A stretch of DNA of 64,000 bases from Limnohabitans sp. (GCA_030053945.1 JASGCW010000001.1:51074-115073), one strand, 5' to 3'. Counted from the first letter of the stretch, positions 27,331 to 38,000 are shown. Made by a program: numbers and translations. The notes: generated by a model from the sequence alone, not told the origin.

Positions 27331-27338
27331 CAAAGTTA
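27331..27338 (-). promoter_or_regulatory. putative -7 box of tatA
   Basis: TAACTTTG on the minus strand, 20 bp before the tatA ATG. Confidence 0.45.
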
Positions 27339-27345
27339 CAACTTC

Positions 27346-29607
27346 TTATTCAAATTTTGATTTTATAGTTTCAGTTGGCCAAACATTATTTGTTGTATCA
27401 ATATCAGCTGTTTCTTCTTTAGGGTCAACTTGAATTTTTTTGACAATTTGTTTTGTTGCAAATGTCCTAGACACTTCATTTTCATTTTTTTGCCAAATTT
27501 GAGCAGGAAAAGTTTGCTTTTCAGTTGTACCATCCTCAAATGTGAGTTCTACAATTATTGGCATTACTAATCCGCCTGGCTTGTTAAAAGTCACTTGATA
27601 AAAATATTTAGGCGCATCTAATTTCGCTTTTTCATCTGCTGTAAAATTAGCATTTACATATTCATCAAGATTCTTTACTTCTTTAATCTCAAAAGGCTTA
27701 TTCATTTCTGCTTTAAAATCAGCACTCAAATTCGAGACCATATACACTTGAGGTCCACTAGCACGAAAACGATTTCTACGATTTACTTCTTCTGCAACAT
27801 AATTAGACGGCTGCTCGTTTGAAACAAAAAACTGCTTCACTTCTTTTATACTTATATCATTATAATCTGTTGTAAAAAACCAACCTCTCCAGAACCAATC
27901 TAAATCTACCGCTGAGGCATCTTCCATTGTTCTAAAAAAATCATCGGGCGTAGGATGCTTGAATTTCCAACGATTAGTATAAGTTTTAAAAGCATAATCA
28001 AATAATTCTCGTCCCATTACAGTTTCACGCAAAATATTTAGTGCCGTAGCTGGTTTACCGTAAGCATTGTTTCCAAACTGCTTAATTACCTCCGAATTCG
28101 ACATTATAGGCTCTAAATTTTTCTGATCACCACTCATATAAGGAACAATCAATTTAGCAGGACCTCTGCGAGAAGGAAATTTAGATTCTGTCCACTCTGT
28201 TTCTGCTAAGTATTGAAGAAAAGTATTTAATCCTTCATCCATCCAAGTCCACTGACGCTCGTCAGAATTAACAATCATAGGAAAGAAATTATGTCCTACT
28301 TCATGAATAATCACACCTAACATTCCGTATTTTACTTCGTCTGAATATTGTCCTTTTTCATCTGGACGACCGTAATTCCAACAAATCATAGGGTATTCCA
28401 TTCCTTGATCTTGTGCATTTACAGAAACAGCCTTAGGATATGGGTAATCAAAGGTGTGACTAGAATAACTTTTTAAAGTATGTGCAACAGCACGTGTAGA
28501 AAATTTTTCCCATAACGGATTTCCTTCTTTAGGATATATAGAAGTTGCCATAACCGTTTTTCCTCCCAGTTTTACAGCCATTGCATCTAAAATGAATTTT
28601 CTAGATGTAGAAATCCCAAAATCACGAACATTTGTCGCTTTAAACTTCCACGTTTTTGTTGCTTTAGAGAATCCTTTTTCGGCTACTTCAGCTTCGCTTT
28701 GAGTCACAATCACTACAGGATTATCATATGTTTGTGTGGCTTTTGCATATCTAGCTAATTGAGCTGCTGTGAGTACTTCTGCTCTATTTTGTAATTCTCC
28801 CGTTGCTTCCATAATATGGTCGGCAGGAACCGTAATATTTACTTCAAAATTCCCAAAAGGTAGTGCGAACTCTCCTTGCCCCCAAAACTGCATATTCTGC
28901 CAGCCTTCTACATCATTATATACTGCCATTCGAGGATAAAACTGAGCTAAAACATACAACCTATTCCCGTCTGAAAATTGTTCGTATCCAGAACGCCCTC
29001 CATCTACCATATAATTACCAATATTATATGACCACTTAATAGACATCACAAATTTTTGTCCGTGTGCTAATGGTTTATCTAAGTTTATACGCATCATTGT
29101 TTGATTGATCGTATAAGAAATAGGCAGTCCTTTTACATCCTTTACATATTCAATCTTAAATCCGCCTTCAAATTTTTCTTCAATATATTTTCTAGAAAAG
29201 CCTCTTGCACTGATAGAAACATCTATTTTTTCATCTCTAATGAGTGGTGTTTTAGAATTTTTTGCAAACAAATTTTGATCTAATTGTACCCACAAATAAT
29301 CCAAAGATTCCTTAGCGTTATTTGTATAAGTAATTGTTTCAACTCCAGACAAACGAGCATTTTTATCATCAAGAACCAAATCCATTTTATAATCTGCTTG
29401 TTGTTGATAATAATCTGGACCAGGCGCACCAGAAGCTGTACGATATGTATTAGGAGTTGCTAATAAATCATACATTTGACGAAACTTACTGTTATCTGTA
29501 TGCCCTGATTGTTTTGCTTTAGTATTTTCTTGATTTGTTTGTTGTGCCGAAGAAACTGTTATCATAAACAATAACAAACAAAATGAAATCATATTATTTT
29601 TTCTCAT
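27346..29607 (-). CDS. secreted M1-family zinc aminopeptidase
   Basis: A 753-residue exported metallopeptidase. A signal peptide ends near SSAQQ (residue 22). The exopeptidase motif region GMEYPMICWNYG lies near 404, and the zinc site HEVGH near 433-437 is followed after exactly 18 residues by Glu in WMDEG, the gluzincin M1 pattern. The C-terminal 200 residues form a beta-rich domain. It is likely periplasmic or surface-attached and digests peptides. No T9SS tail is visible. It lies between a DUF6702-type gene and tatA on the same strand. Confidence 0.93.
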   Translation of the reverse strand: MRKNNMISFCLLLFMITVSSAQQTNQENTKAKQSGHTDNSKFRQMYDLLATPNTYRTASGAPGPDYYQQQADYKMDLVLDDKNARLSGVETITYTNNAKESLDYLWVQLDQNLFAKNSKTPLIRDEKIDVSISARGFSRKYIEEKFEGGFKIEYVKDVKGLPISYTINQTMMRINLDKPLAHGQKFVMSIKWSYNIGNYMVDGGRSGYEQFSDGNRLYVLAQFYPRMAVYNDVEGWQNMQFWGQGEFALPFGNFEVNITVPADHIMEATGELQNRAEVLTAAQLARYAKATQTYDNPVVIVTQSEAEVAEKGFSKATKTWKFKATNVRDFGISTSRKFILDAMAVKLGGKTVMATSIYPKEGNPLWEKFSTRAVAHTLKSYSSHTFDYPYPKAVSVNAQDQGMEYPMICWNYGRPDEKGQYSDEVKYGMLGVIIHEVGHNFFPMIVNSDERQWTWMDEGLNTFLQYLAETEWTESKFPSRRGPAKLIVPYMSGDQKNLEPIMSNSEVIKQFGNNAYGKPATALNILRETVMGRELFDYAFKTYTNRWKFKHPTPDDFFRTMEDASAVDLDWFWRGWFFTTDYNDISIKEVKQFFVSNEQPSNYVAEEVNRRNRFRASGPQVYMVSNLSADFKAEMNKPFEIKEVKNLDEYVNANFTADEKAKLDAPKYFYQVTFNKPGGLVMPIIVELTFEDGTTEKQTFPAQIWQKNENEVSRTFATKQIVKKIQVDPKEETADIDTTNNVWPTETIKSKFE

Positions 29608-29663
29608 ACCTTACAATTTGCAAGCTATAAAAATACTTATTTTTCAGAGAAATTAGCGTTTAG

Positions 29664-30161
29664 TTAATTTTTTAACAAACCTTTTACATTTTCAGCAGAA
29701 AGCAATAAATCTTGCTTTTTATTATAAATAGTCGTTTGGATAATATTTTGTTGTGTCTCATCTATTTCAAAAAGTGAAGTATTTTCAATTTCAATTTCCT
29801 TTATTTTACTTATTCCTACCACTTTATAATAACAAATTAACACATTGCTCTCTTTTTCATTACTCAAATAATTTATGGTTGCAGGCTTACCATTCACTTT
29901 TATAATGAATCTTTCCAAAATATACTTCTTCATCAATTCAATATCTTTTTGAGATTCTTCTTTATCTCCTATTCTTACCTTTTGATTATACTTTTTAGAC
30001 AAAACAGCATTCAAATCGTCCATAAAAATTCGGGAGGTAATATGGAGCGCCTTCTTTTCTGGAACAAATTTTATCTGATAAATAGACACATAGAATTTGT
30101 GCATTGAAAACGAACAAAAAAACACTAGCAATGCTATCAAAAACAAGTAACTCTTTCTCAT
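29664..30161 (-). CDS. DUF6702-like exported protein
   Basis: A 165-residue protein with an N-terminal signal or anchor (LFLIALLVFFCSF, about 6-18), followed by HKFYVSIYQIKFVPEKKALHITSRIFMDDL, the opening of the family I know as DUF6702, which is regularly found upstream of the M1 peptidase in Flavobacteriaceae. The role is unknown. It is followed after 56 bp by the peptidase and preceded by the carboxypeptidase-regulatory-like gene (16 bp), so the three are probably co-transcribed. Confidence 0.78.
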   Translation of the reverse strand: MRKSYLFLIALLVFFCSFSMHKFYVSIYQIKFVPEKKALHITSRIFMDDLNAVLSKKYNQKVRIGDKEESQKDIELMKKYILERFIIKVNGKPATINYLSNEKESNVLICYYKVVGISKIKEIEIENTSLFEIDETQQNIIQTTIYNKKQDLLLSAENVKGLLKN

Positions 30162-30177
30162 ATTTCAAAAATACAAT

Positions 30178-30897
30178 TTATTTCAACTTCATTTGTTCTT
30201 TATAAACAATTGCTAATTCAATGAGTTTAAATTTAAGTCGACTTACATTTTTTTCTTTTAAAGCATCAATTATCACATCATTTTCTGAAGCAAAAACTAC
30301 AAACCCATCAACATTTTCTTTAGAGAGTTTGAGCGTTTCAATATAAAATTGATCAGGAAACAAATCAGAAAGCTTTTTATTATTTGTCTCGTAGCCCTCA
30401 ACTTTAAGTTCTTTTTTTAGCATTGCAGTTCGTCCCGATATTTGATTTAAAATACCATCTAGTGACACAGAAGTATTTAACCCATATAAATTACCACCTC
30501 CCGTTGCGGTGTAGAGTTTCCTTTCAGCTGGTGTATATTCTTTCACATTTTTCTGAATAATACCTAATGACTTTGCATTTATGTTCCTAACAACGACTTC
30601 TTCAAGTAATCTTGCTTTTAAAACTACCTGAATTTTTAAAGGATTCTGTCTAAACGAATTGTCATTTAACACTATTTCAATTCCTTCAATCGTAGGAGAT
30701 GCGATAGTCAAAACATCTTTTGAAGTTGCTTTAATTGTAAATTCGCCTTTTTCATCGGTAGTTGTACTTTCTTTTGTTGATTGATTTACTATGATAACAC
30801 CTATTATATTTTTTTCACCATCAATTATTTTCCCTCTCAATATGGATTGAGAAAAAAAACTTTGATAACAAAAAAAGAAAAACAAAAGACACTTCAT
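30178..30897 (-). CDS. carboxypeptidase-like regulatory domain protein
   Basis: A 239-residue exported protein. A signal peptide of about 17 residues is followed by a CarboxypepD_reg-like beta-sandwich (ILRGKIIDGEKNIIGVIIVNQSTKESTTTDEKGEFTI, about 18-55), the domain found at the start of TonB-dependent transporters. Here the plug and barrel are absent. The rest is of unknown fold. It heads the minus-strand group with the DUF6702-type gene and the M1 peptidase. The protein probably stays in the periplasm. Confidence 0.8.
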   Translation of the reverse strand: MKCLLFFFFCYQSFFSQSILRGKIIDGEKNIIGVIIVNQSTKESTTTDEKGEFTIKATSKDVLTIASPTIEGIEIVLNDNSFRQNPLKIQVVLKARLLEEVVVRNINAKSLGIIQKNVKEYTPAERKLYTATGGGNLYGLNTSVSLDGILNQISGRTAMLKKELKVEGYETNNKKLSDLFPDQFYIETLKLSKENVDGFVVFASENDVIIDALKEKNVSRLKFKLIELAIVYKEQMKLK

Positions 30898-32095
30898 ATA
30901 CTCTCTTTAATTGTAAAAATAGAAGTCTCTTTTCCCAAAATAGTATTAACGACTTGGTAAACTTATGTTAATTATGGCTTAATATCACAACATTCACTTT
31001 TAAAAATTGCCATTGCTTATAATTATTGGGAATGATTTGATTTTTAGAAATATTCGGATAAATTTTAAATACAAATGCTTAGGATAATTTTATAACAATT
31101 AACTTACCAAAAAAACGATATTAAAATCTTAGTATATACGTTTATCTTCATTTTTAAAACTTGGTTATTACTTCTTTTTTAGCCCCTGTAAACACAAAAA
31201 ATTCATCTAGGATTACAAATTGTCATTTAGTTTTTTTGTGCATTTTTTCTAGCGATAAGATTGCGGCAATATCTTTCGCTTATATCAGTGATTTGTTAGA
31301 TATCTTTAGGTCACCTCTAAATCTCCTTTTTATTACTGCACGAGAGCTTTGCTCGAACTGGCGAAGCAAATGGTCTTTTAAAAAAATTACTTCGTTATTT
31401 TATCAAATATGTCCTCAATGTAGCGAAGGCTACATCTGCAGTAAATTTGCTAAAATGCCTCGTCCTTTTTCAAAACACCTATTTCTCATTACAAAACGAG
31501 TTTTTAGAGGTACCCTTTATAACAAATACAATTACGATTCATTTTAGCGTATGCATTATGGCCTACTATTTATTGCTAGTATATATGACGTTAGTACGAC
31601 GTATATACGTCGTATATACGAAGCAATAACGTTGTGAATCTTGACAAATAAATATTAAAATTTATACTCTACTAAGTAATTTTAATCTGTGCTTCCGACA
31701 ACCTATCTGGAGTGGCAATTTTTTAAATGCGAATACTGTGGTCTATTTCTTAAAACCAATTTATTTCCGCAAAGCGGATAATTTATAATTAATTTACTTG
31801 AAAAAATTTTATAAAATCTGTGCTCCCGATAGCACTATATCATCAAGTTTTAACTATTTTGAGACTAATAAATCACAACATTTTGATGATTCAAAAATCA
31901 AAAATTTGAACATAAGTCAAACTGTTTGATCCCGAAGCCCTTATGATTTTCTTCATATTTTATTCCTAAACTTCGAAATTATTTGTTTTTGAGGCATTGT
32001 TTCTTGAAATTTATGTCATTTTTACGTTATTTTAAACTATTAGCTGCATAATAACAAAATTATTCTCTAAATAAAGCTTTTTAACTTTTCGCATA
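30898..32095. other. 1.2-kb gene-poor region with repeat remnants
   Basis: No gene here is convincing; short frames of 60-128 codons lack family features. Around 30988-31035 lies a sequence like the left half of the 97-bp palindrome at 10249 (ACATTCACTTTTAAAAATTG). Around 31692-31735 lies one like its right half (GGAGTGGCAATTTTTTAAAT). A 20-bp perfect palindrome is at 31595-31614. CTCCCGATAG at 31807-31816 recalls the inner stem of the same element. The region looks like accumulated mobile debris up to the IS1595 element. Confidence 0.6.
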
Positions 32096-32103
32096 TTTTT
32101 AAT

Positions 32104-33088
32104 ACTGATTGTCCGCAAACCATCATAATTGATTTTTTTTTAATTTTACTTAAAAATCAAATAATGAATCTATTTAATTTTACAGCAAATTTTGGAAGCG
32201 AAGAAGCTTGTAGATTGCATTTTAAAGAACAACGAGACAAAATAGGTGTCGAGTGTAAATGTGGTTCAAAAGAACATTTTTGGATACAAAGTAGATGGAG
32301 TTATGAATGTAAAAAATGTAGAAGTAGAATTTCACTTCGAAGTGGTACTATAATGCAAAGTTCAAAGTTGTCATTTTTGACTTGGTATAAAACTATGTTT
32401 TTAATGAGTGCTACAAAAAAAGGATTTTCAAGTAAAGAAATCCAAAAACAACTTGGACAAAAGCGATACGAGCCAGTTTGGGCAATGGTTCATAAGTTAA
32501 GAAAAGCAATGGGGAATAGAGATGCCCGATATACATTAGAAGGGATGATTGAGTTTGATGAAGGTTATTTTACTGTTGAATCTTCTGAAGTTGAACAAGA
32601 AAAAGGTATTCGTGGTCGTGGAGCAGTTGGTAAAGAAAACGTTGCAATTATGGCGGAGTCAACAGTTTTGGAAGATGTAGAAAACGGCAAAAAATCAACG
32701 CAATGTCGTTATTTTAAAGCTAAAGTTTTAACAGATCATACAGCTGGCCAAATTAATCAAACAATACAAGAATCAATTAATGAAAAAAGTATTGTTTTCA
32801 CTGATAAAAGTACGTCGTATGTTGATATTTCAAATTTTGTAGAATTACATATAACTGAAAAATCTAATAAAGAAACAACAAAAGAAACTTTGAAATGGGT
32901 ACATATAACAATCAGTAATGCGAAGAGAAATTTGCTGGGAAATTATCATAAAATAAAAGGGAAATATCTTCAGTTATATCTAAATGAATTTGTTTACAAA
33001 TTAAATAGAAGATATTTTGAAGAAAAACTCTTCGATAGACTTGTAATTGCTAATATTACAGGGTTATGATATTAAACGGACAATCAGT
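32104..33088 (+). mobile_element. IS1595-family insertion sequence
   Basis: A 985-bp element bounded by 12-bp perfect inverted repeats, ACTGATTGTCCG (32104-32115) and CGGACAATCAGT (33077-33088). The 7-bp sequence TTTTAAT lies directly outside on both sides (32097-32103 and 33089-33095), close to the 8-bp duplications typical of the family. It contains one intact transposase gene. Intact ends and reading frame suggest a recent or still active copy. Confidence 0.92.
32164..33069 (+). CDS. IS1595-family transposase
   Basis: A 301-residue transposase. The N-terminal zinc ribbon has C-x-C (VECKCGS, near 32) and CxxC (YECKKCRS, near 51). The ISXO2-like catalytic domain contains IEFDEGYF near 127-134 and FTDKSTSY near 218-225 as the two aspartate sites, then HITISNAKRNLLGNYHK, the family block that holds the third catalytic residue (Asn). 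The C-terminal YLNEFVYKLNRR is conserved. Length and frame look intact. It catalyses movement of the surrounding element. Confidence 0.94.
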   Translation: MNLFNFTANFGSEEACRLHFKEQRDKIGVECKCGSKEHFWIQSRWSYECKKCRSRISLRSGTIMQSSKLSFLTWYKTMFLMSATKKGFSSKEIQKQLGQKRYEPVWAMVHKLRKAMGNRDARYTLEGMIEFDEGYFTVESSEVEQEKGIRGRGAVGKENVAIMAESTVLEDVENGKKSTQCRYFKAKVLTDHTAGQINQTIQESINEKSIVFTDKSTSYVDISNFVELHITEKSNKETTKETLKWVHITISNAKRNLLGNYHKIKGKYLQLYLNEFVYKLNRRYFEEKLFDRLVIANITGL

Positions 33089-33342
33089 TTTTAATTATAG
33101 TTTTAGCAAAAACAGAACACTTGAAAACCTATAGTTAAAGAAATATATTTTTTTAGCAAGTGATCCTCATATTTTGCATTATACAAAAATCGAAAATACT
33201 ATCTCACCAAATTTAGTTAGACTAAAATCACTAAAAACAGGGATTGTATATAACTTTTTTTTGCATTTAATTTGCAGCCGTTAAGCATTCACATAGAGAA
33301 ACAACAATAACTAAAAAAACAACAGTTAAAAACACCTACACG

Positions 33343-35007
33343 ATGACACACTTCTTTAAAAGTAGTATAAAGTTACTACTTAGTGGTCTTTTTGTGTCAA
33401 CTTTTGGACACGCACAAGACATTATCTGGGAAAAATCCTACGGCGGAAAAAACGCGGAATATTTATTTGACGCCATACCAACGCCTGATTTCGGGTTCAT
33501 ACTATCTGGAAGTTCTATTTCAAGCAAAAGTGGTAACAAGGAAGACAACAACAAAGGAAACTATGACTACTGGTTATGGAAAATGAATGAAAAAGGAGAG
33601 CTAGACTGGCAAAAATCATTTGGCGGTTCCGATTCTGATTTTTTACAAAGCGTCTTACTTACTCTTGATGGAGGCCTTATTCTAGGAGGCACTTCAAATT
33701 CAAATGCGGGTTTAGATAAAAAAGATTACTCTAAAGGCAATAGTGATTTCTGGATTATTAAATTAGATGCAAAAGGAACTATAGAGTGGCAAAAAACTAT
33801 TGGAGGAAATGGTCTAGACAAATTGGCTCGTATCGCAAAAACTACAGATGGCGGCTATATTGTAGGTGGTTCGTCTGAATCGCAAAAATCACCTTTAGGA
33901 AAAGATGGCAATAGCGACAAGACTGGTAAAAACGAAAACAGTAGAGGTAGTTTAGATTTTTGGATTCTAAAACTAAATAAAAACGGTGACATCGAATGGC
34001 AAAAAACCATTGGTGGCGAATATGTTGATGAATTAACCTCAATAGAACAAACTAAAGATGGAGGTTATATCGCAGTTGGTTATTCAAATTCTTCTAAGTC
34101 TGGAGAAAAACTAGATGATAGCTTTGGCGAAAGCGATTATTGGGTAATAAAATTAAACAATTCTGGCAATATAGAATGGCAAAAAACTATAGGAGGTAAT
34201 CGTGAAGACTGTTTATATAGTCTAGTACAAACAAAAAATGGAAAATACTTACTGGGTGGAAATTCTAATTCTGCCACCTCTGGTAGTAAGAAAAAAGGAA
34301 ATGGCAGAGGTACTGACTTCTGGTTAGTACAACTAGATGAAAAAGGAGAAATCATCTGGCAACAAACTTATGATTTTGGAAAATTAGACATTTTAACCTC
34401 AATGGTCGAGAATAAAGACGGTACTTTTGCCATAGGGGGATATGCGCAAAGTGAGGCTTCGAGAACCTCAGCCTCCGTTTCGAGAACCTCAGCGAACGGG
34501 GCTCCGAAAACCTCAGCACCCGGTGACAAAGAAGGCATTAACGATTATATTGCTTTAAAAATAAGTGCTACAGGAGAAACACTATGGAGTAAAACGGTTG
34601 GTAGTAAAAATGATGAAATACTTACTAAGCTTCTTGAAACTAGGGATGGAGGCTACTTAATGGCAGGAACCTCTTTTGGTGGTGCTTCAAGAGATAAAAA
34701 CAATGCAATGGGAGGCAGTGATTTTTGGGTAGTAAAGTTAAAAGACAAATCGAAACCTGAAAAAGAAAAAATCACTATTGAAGCATTGCCCAATCCTATT
34801 GAAAATTTCACAAACATTATCATCAATTTTGATTATACAGAAGGCACAGCCACCTTATATGATATAAATGGACGTAGAATTCAAGAAGAAAAAATAACAG
34901 GTTTACACACTATACCACTATCTTTTAGCAATTTACCTACTGGAATTTATATAGTAAGCATAAATACCAATACCAACAACGAATCTATTAAAGTGATAAA
35001 AAAATAA
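33343..35007 (+). CDS. secreted repeat protein with T9SS type A sorting domain
   Basis: A 554-residue protein. The signal peptide ends near GHAQ (residue 25). About seven repeats of roughly 55-60 residues follow, with the pattern DGGYIVGGSS, DFWIIKLDAKGTIEWQKTIGG, typical of secreted propeller-like proteins of Bacteroidetes. Residues from about 480 (IEALPNPIENFTNIIINF) to the C-terminus are a Por-secretion type A sorting domain, so the protein is sent through the T9SS. It lies 4 bp upstream of the RHS genes and is probably co-transcribed. A loop near residue 370 is extended by three copies of a hairpin repeat that encode RTSA-like peptides. Confidence 0.88.
   Translation: MTHFFKSSIKLLLSGLFVSTFGHAQDIIWEKSYGGKNAEYLFDAIPTPDFGFILSGSSISSKSGNKEDNNKGNYDYWLWKMNEKGELDWQKSFGGSDSDFLQSVLLTLDGGLILGGTSNSNAGLDKKDYSKGNSDFWIIKLDAKGTIEWQKTIGGNGLDKLARIAKTTDGGYIVGGSSESQKSPLGKDGNSDKTGKNENSRGSLDFWILKLNKNGDIEWQKTIGGEYVDELTSIEQTKDGGYIAVGYSNSSKSGEKLDDSFGESDYWVIKLNNSGNIEWQKTIGGNREDCLYSLVQTKNGKYLLGGNSNSATSGSKKKGNGRGTDFWLVQLDEKGEIIWQQTYDFGKLDILTSMVENKDGTFAIGGYAQSEASRTSASVSRTSANGAPKTSAPGDKEGINDYIALKISATGETLWSKTVGSKNDEILTKLLETRDGGYLMAGTSFGGASRDKNNAMGGSDFWVVKLKDKSKPEKEKITIEALPNPIENFTNIIINFDYTEGTATLYDINGRRIQEEKITGLHTIPLSFSNLPTGIYIVSINTNTNNESIKVIKK
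34453..34522. repeat. three in-frame TTCGAG..CTCAG hairpin repeats inside a coding sequence
   Basis: Three consecutive units share the core TCGAGAACCTCAGC (third unit CCGAAAACCTCAGC) but have different, self-complementary arms: GAGGC/GCCTC (34453-34475), CCGTT/AACGG (34475-34499) and CGGG/CCCG (34497-34522). They add a peptide such as SRTSASVSRTSANGAPKTSA to a surface loop without breaking the frame. The same core and layout occur at 25203-25302 outside genes. Confidence 0.85.
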
Positions 35008-35011
35008 CAAA

Positions 35012-38000
35012 ATGAAGTTTAAAAAAATAGTAACAATACTCGCCATTTTACCCTTTTCTTTATTTGGACAGTTTCGTCCTTTCAGTAAGGTAGAGATTAA
35101 GTCACCACAATCCTATGCGTTTGACAAATACGGTAATGTACCTGTAAAGTTATACACAGGTGCTATCGACCTACAAATTCCTATTACCTCTATACCTATC
35201 AATGATGACAAAAAAATAGATGTTCAATTATCATATGATTCATCTGGATTTATCCCTCATAAAAAATCAGATTTGGCTGGAGTAAACTGGTCTTTGATGG
35301 CAGGAGGAAGTATCACTAGAGTTATGAATTACATACCAGACGAGTACATAAGTGCTCAAATTATGGGCCCATCAAGTCCTTTTCAGCCTGGAGAATATGA
35401 TTTTCATGGTTTTTATGCTGGAGTAAAAAGAAATTCATATACCAACGAAAATGCCTATAATTTATCTAGCGGTGGGGTGGGACATAGTGAAGGTGATCAT
35501 TGGTTTATTGGCCCAAGAAATGATTACTATGAAGGAGAACCTGATTTATTTCGATTTTCTATTATGGGATTATCTGGAGAGTTTATGATAGGATTTGACG
35601 GAAAACCCAAAGTAAAATCGAATGACCCTAACTTAAAAGTTGACCTTTCTGGGTTTACAGCTCATGCAAGCAAAGGCTGTGATATTCCTTATTCCGAAAT
35701 AATCTTAATTGATGGTGAGGGGACTAAATACTATTTTGGTGGTGATTTATCGAAATCTGAAATCTCTTTTTCGCAAAAAAAAAACAATTCCTAGTAAAGA
35801 TAATGTTTTTAGCGACTTTGCATACATTAATTCATTTAGTATCTCAAAAATTGTATTCAACAACAATAAAACAATACGATTTAATTATGAAAATCCAAAC
35901 ACCCCTTTTTCATATGACTATTGTGGACTATTTACAACTTCAAACATACAAAATGTAAAAAATAATTCTAAATTGTTCAGTTTTGACAGCTTTTATCAAG
36001 ATGGTGCTAGTATTGAACAAATATATGATTGCCCTGGAGGCTTTTTTCAAGGATGTTTTCAAGACATTGTTGGTCAGAACCTACCCAAAATATATTATAC
36101 TTTACTAAAAAAATCAATATTACAATCTATAGAATTTGAAAATTACAAAATTCAATTCTCCTACAAAGATACTGGGTATCCCATACAACATGAACAAAAT
36201 GCAAGTGGAATTATTTACCTAAATGAATTTGTGATTGATAAGGTAGAAACTTTTTTCAACACTTCATTAATCAGAAAGTCTACTTTTGAATACCAAGATT
36301 TAGGAGGCACACACAAAAGACCTTTTTTAAGTAAAGTTTACGAACAAACAGGAGAAAAAAACTATACTTTCGAATATTATGATACTGCAAACCTGCCTCC
36401 ATATTATACAAAAGGAATAGACCACTGGGGTTATTGGAATGGAAATGACAGCAACACTCAATTAACTGTTAATGATACTTACAGTACTACTACTGGCGAT
36501 TACACACTCAACAATACTTTGAGAGATGCAAATACAAGTAAAGCAAGTGTTGGTTTACTAAAAAAAATAGTCTATCCTACAAAAGGATACACTATTTTTG
36601 AATACGAGCCTCATTTTTATGCAAAAAGAATTGAAAGGAATTCATCGAGTGCTTTTTTACCTACATTAACGAATAATGGTGGAATATGCGGGGGCGCTAG
36701 AATTAAAAAACAAATCGATTTTGACGATGCATTTCCACCCACCCAAGCTAAAACAAAGGAATACAAATACACCAATAATTATAGTAGTACCACTTCCTCT
36801 GGTATGTTAATGAACTGGCCTAGATATATTTATTATTTTGAATCTACAAGTGCAGCTGGAATAAATATTAAAAGAATAATTACCTCTAGCTCCAACGTCC
36901 AACAAAACAGTCTAGATAGTTATAATGTTGGATATGCTAAAGTCTATGAAATAGATGGTACTGGTTATATAGAACACAATTATACTAGCTATGAATCCTT
37001 TCCTGACAAATTGCTACCTGACACAAACAATTTAAAAGAATATGTAACAAGTTTTGGATCTACTTCACCTGTAAATCTCTATAAAAACTATTCTAACTTA
37101 TATGGCAACGACACCAAGGAACTTCGAGGAAGAGAGCTTTCACAACGCATATTTACAAGTGGAGGAACCCTTAAAAAACAAACGGAATATTTTTACAACG
37201 ACTTATTTAATTTTAATAGTTCACTTATAGATGACAACAACTATATTACTATTCATCATTTAAGTGGATTATGGGTACAGGCGTATAAAAAATACTTCAA
37301 TAGCTTTTCTCTAAATAAAACGGTTGAAACCAGTTATTTACCTAGTGGCAATTTAACCATAACAAATCGTTTTGATTACAATAGCCCTTCACATTTAAAC
37401 TTAACCTCTAAAAATGTATCAAACTCAAAAACTGGCGAAGTAATCGAGACCAAATATTTTTATCCGCAAGACATACAAATGGCAAGCAAACCATTTAGAA
37501 ATGAATTACTTACTAAAAACATAGTTAGCAATCCATTAGTTACACAAACGTATAGAGGAGTAGAAAAACTTAGCGAAGAGGAAATTACTTATTCAAATGA
37601 TGCAAATTCTAGTAATTTATTGCTTCCTAAATCCCTCCTAAGTTTAAAAAACAATTTACCTGCAGAAACAAAAATAACCTATAACAATTATGATGTAAAA
37701 GGCAATGTAACTCAATATACGCAAGAAAACGGTATGCCTGTGACTGTGTTATGGGGTTATAACAAAACTTTACCAATTGCAAAAATTGAAAATGCAACAC
37801 TAACACAAATTAGTACTGCTTTAGGTACCGATGTTGCTACGCTACAAAACAATAGTGAAACCTATTTTACAAGTATAAACGGATTGCGAAGCACGATGTC
37901 TAATGTAATGATTACCACCTATACGTATTTACCACTTATTGGAATTAGAACCATTACTGACCCTAAAGGAGACACAACAACATTCAACTACGATAATTTT

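Noticed and set aside
31161..31629. Frames of 128 and 60 codons in the gene-poor region
   Set aside because: No start context, no recognisable motifs, odd composition (many F, S, K) and overlap with each other; treated as non-coding debris.
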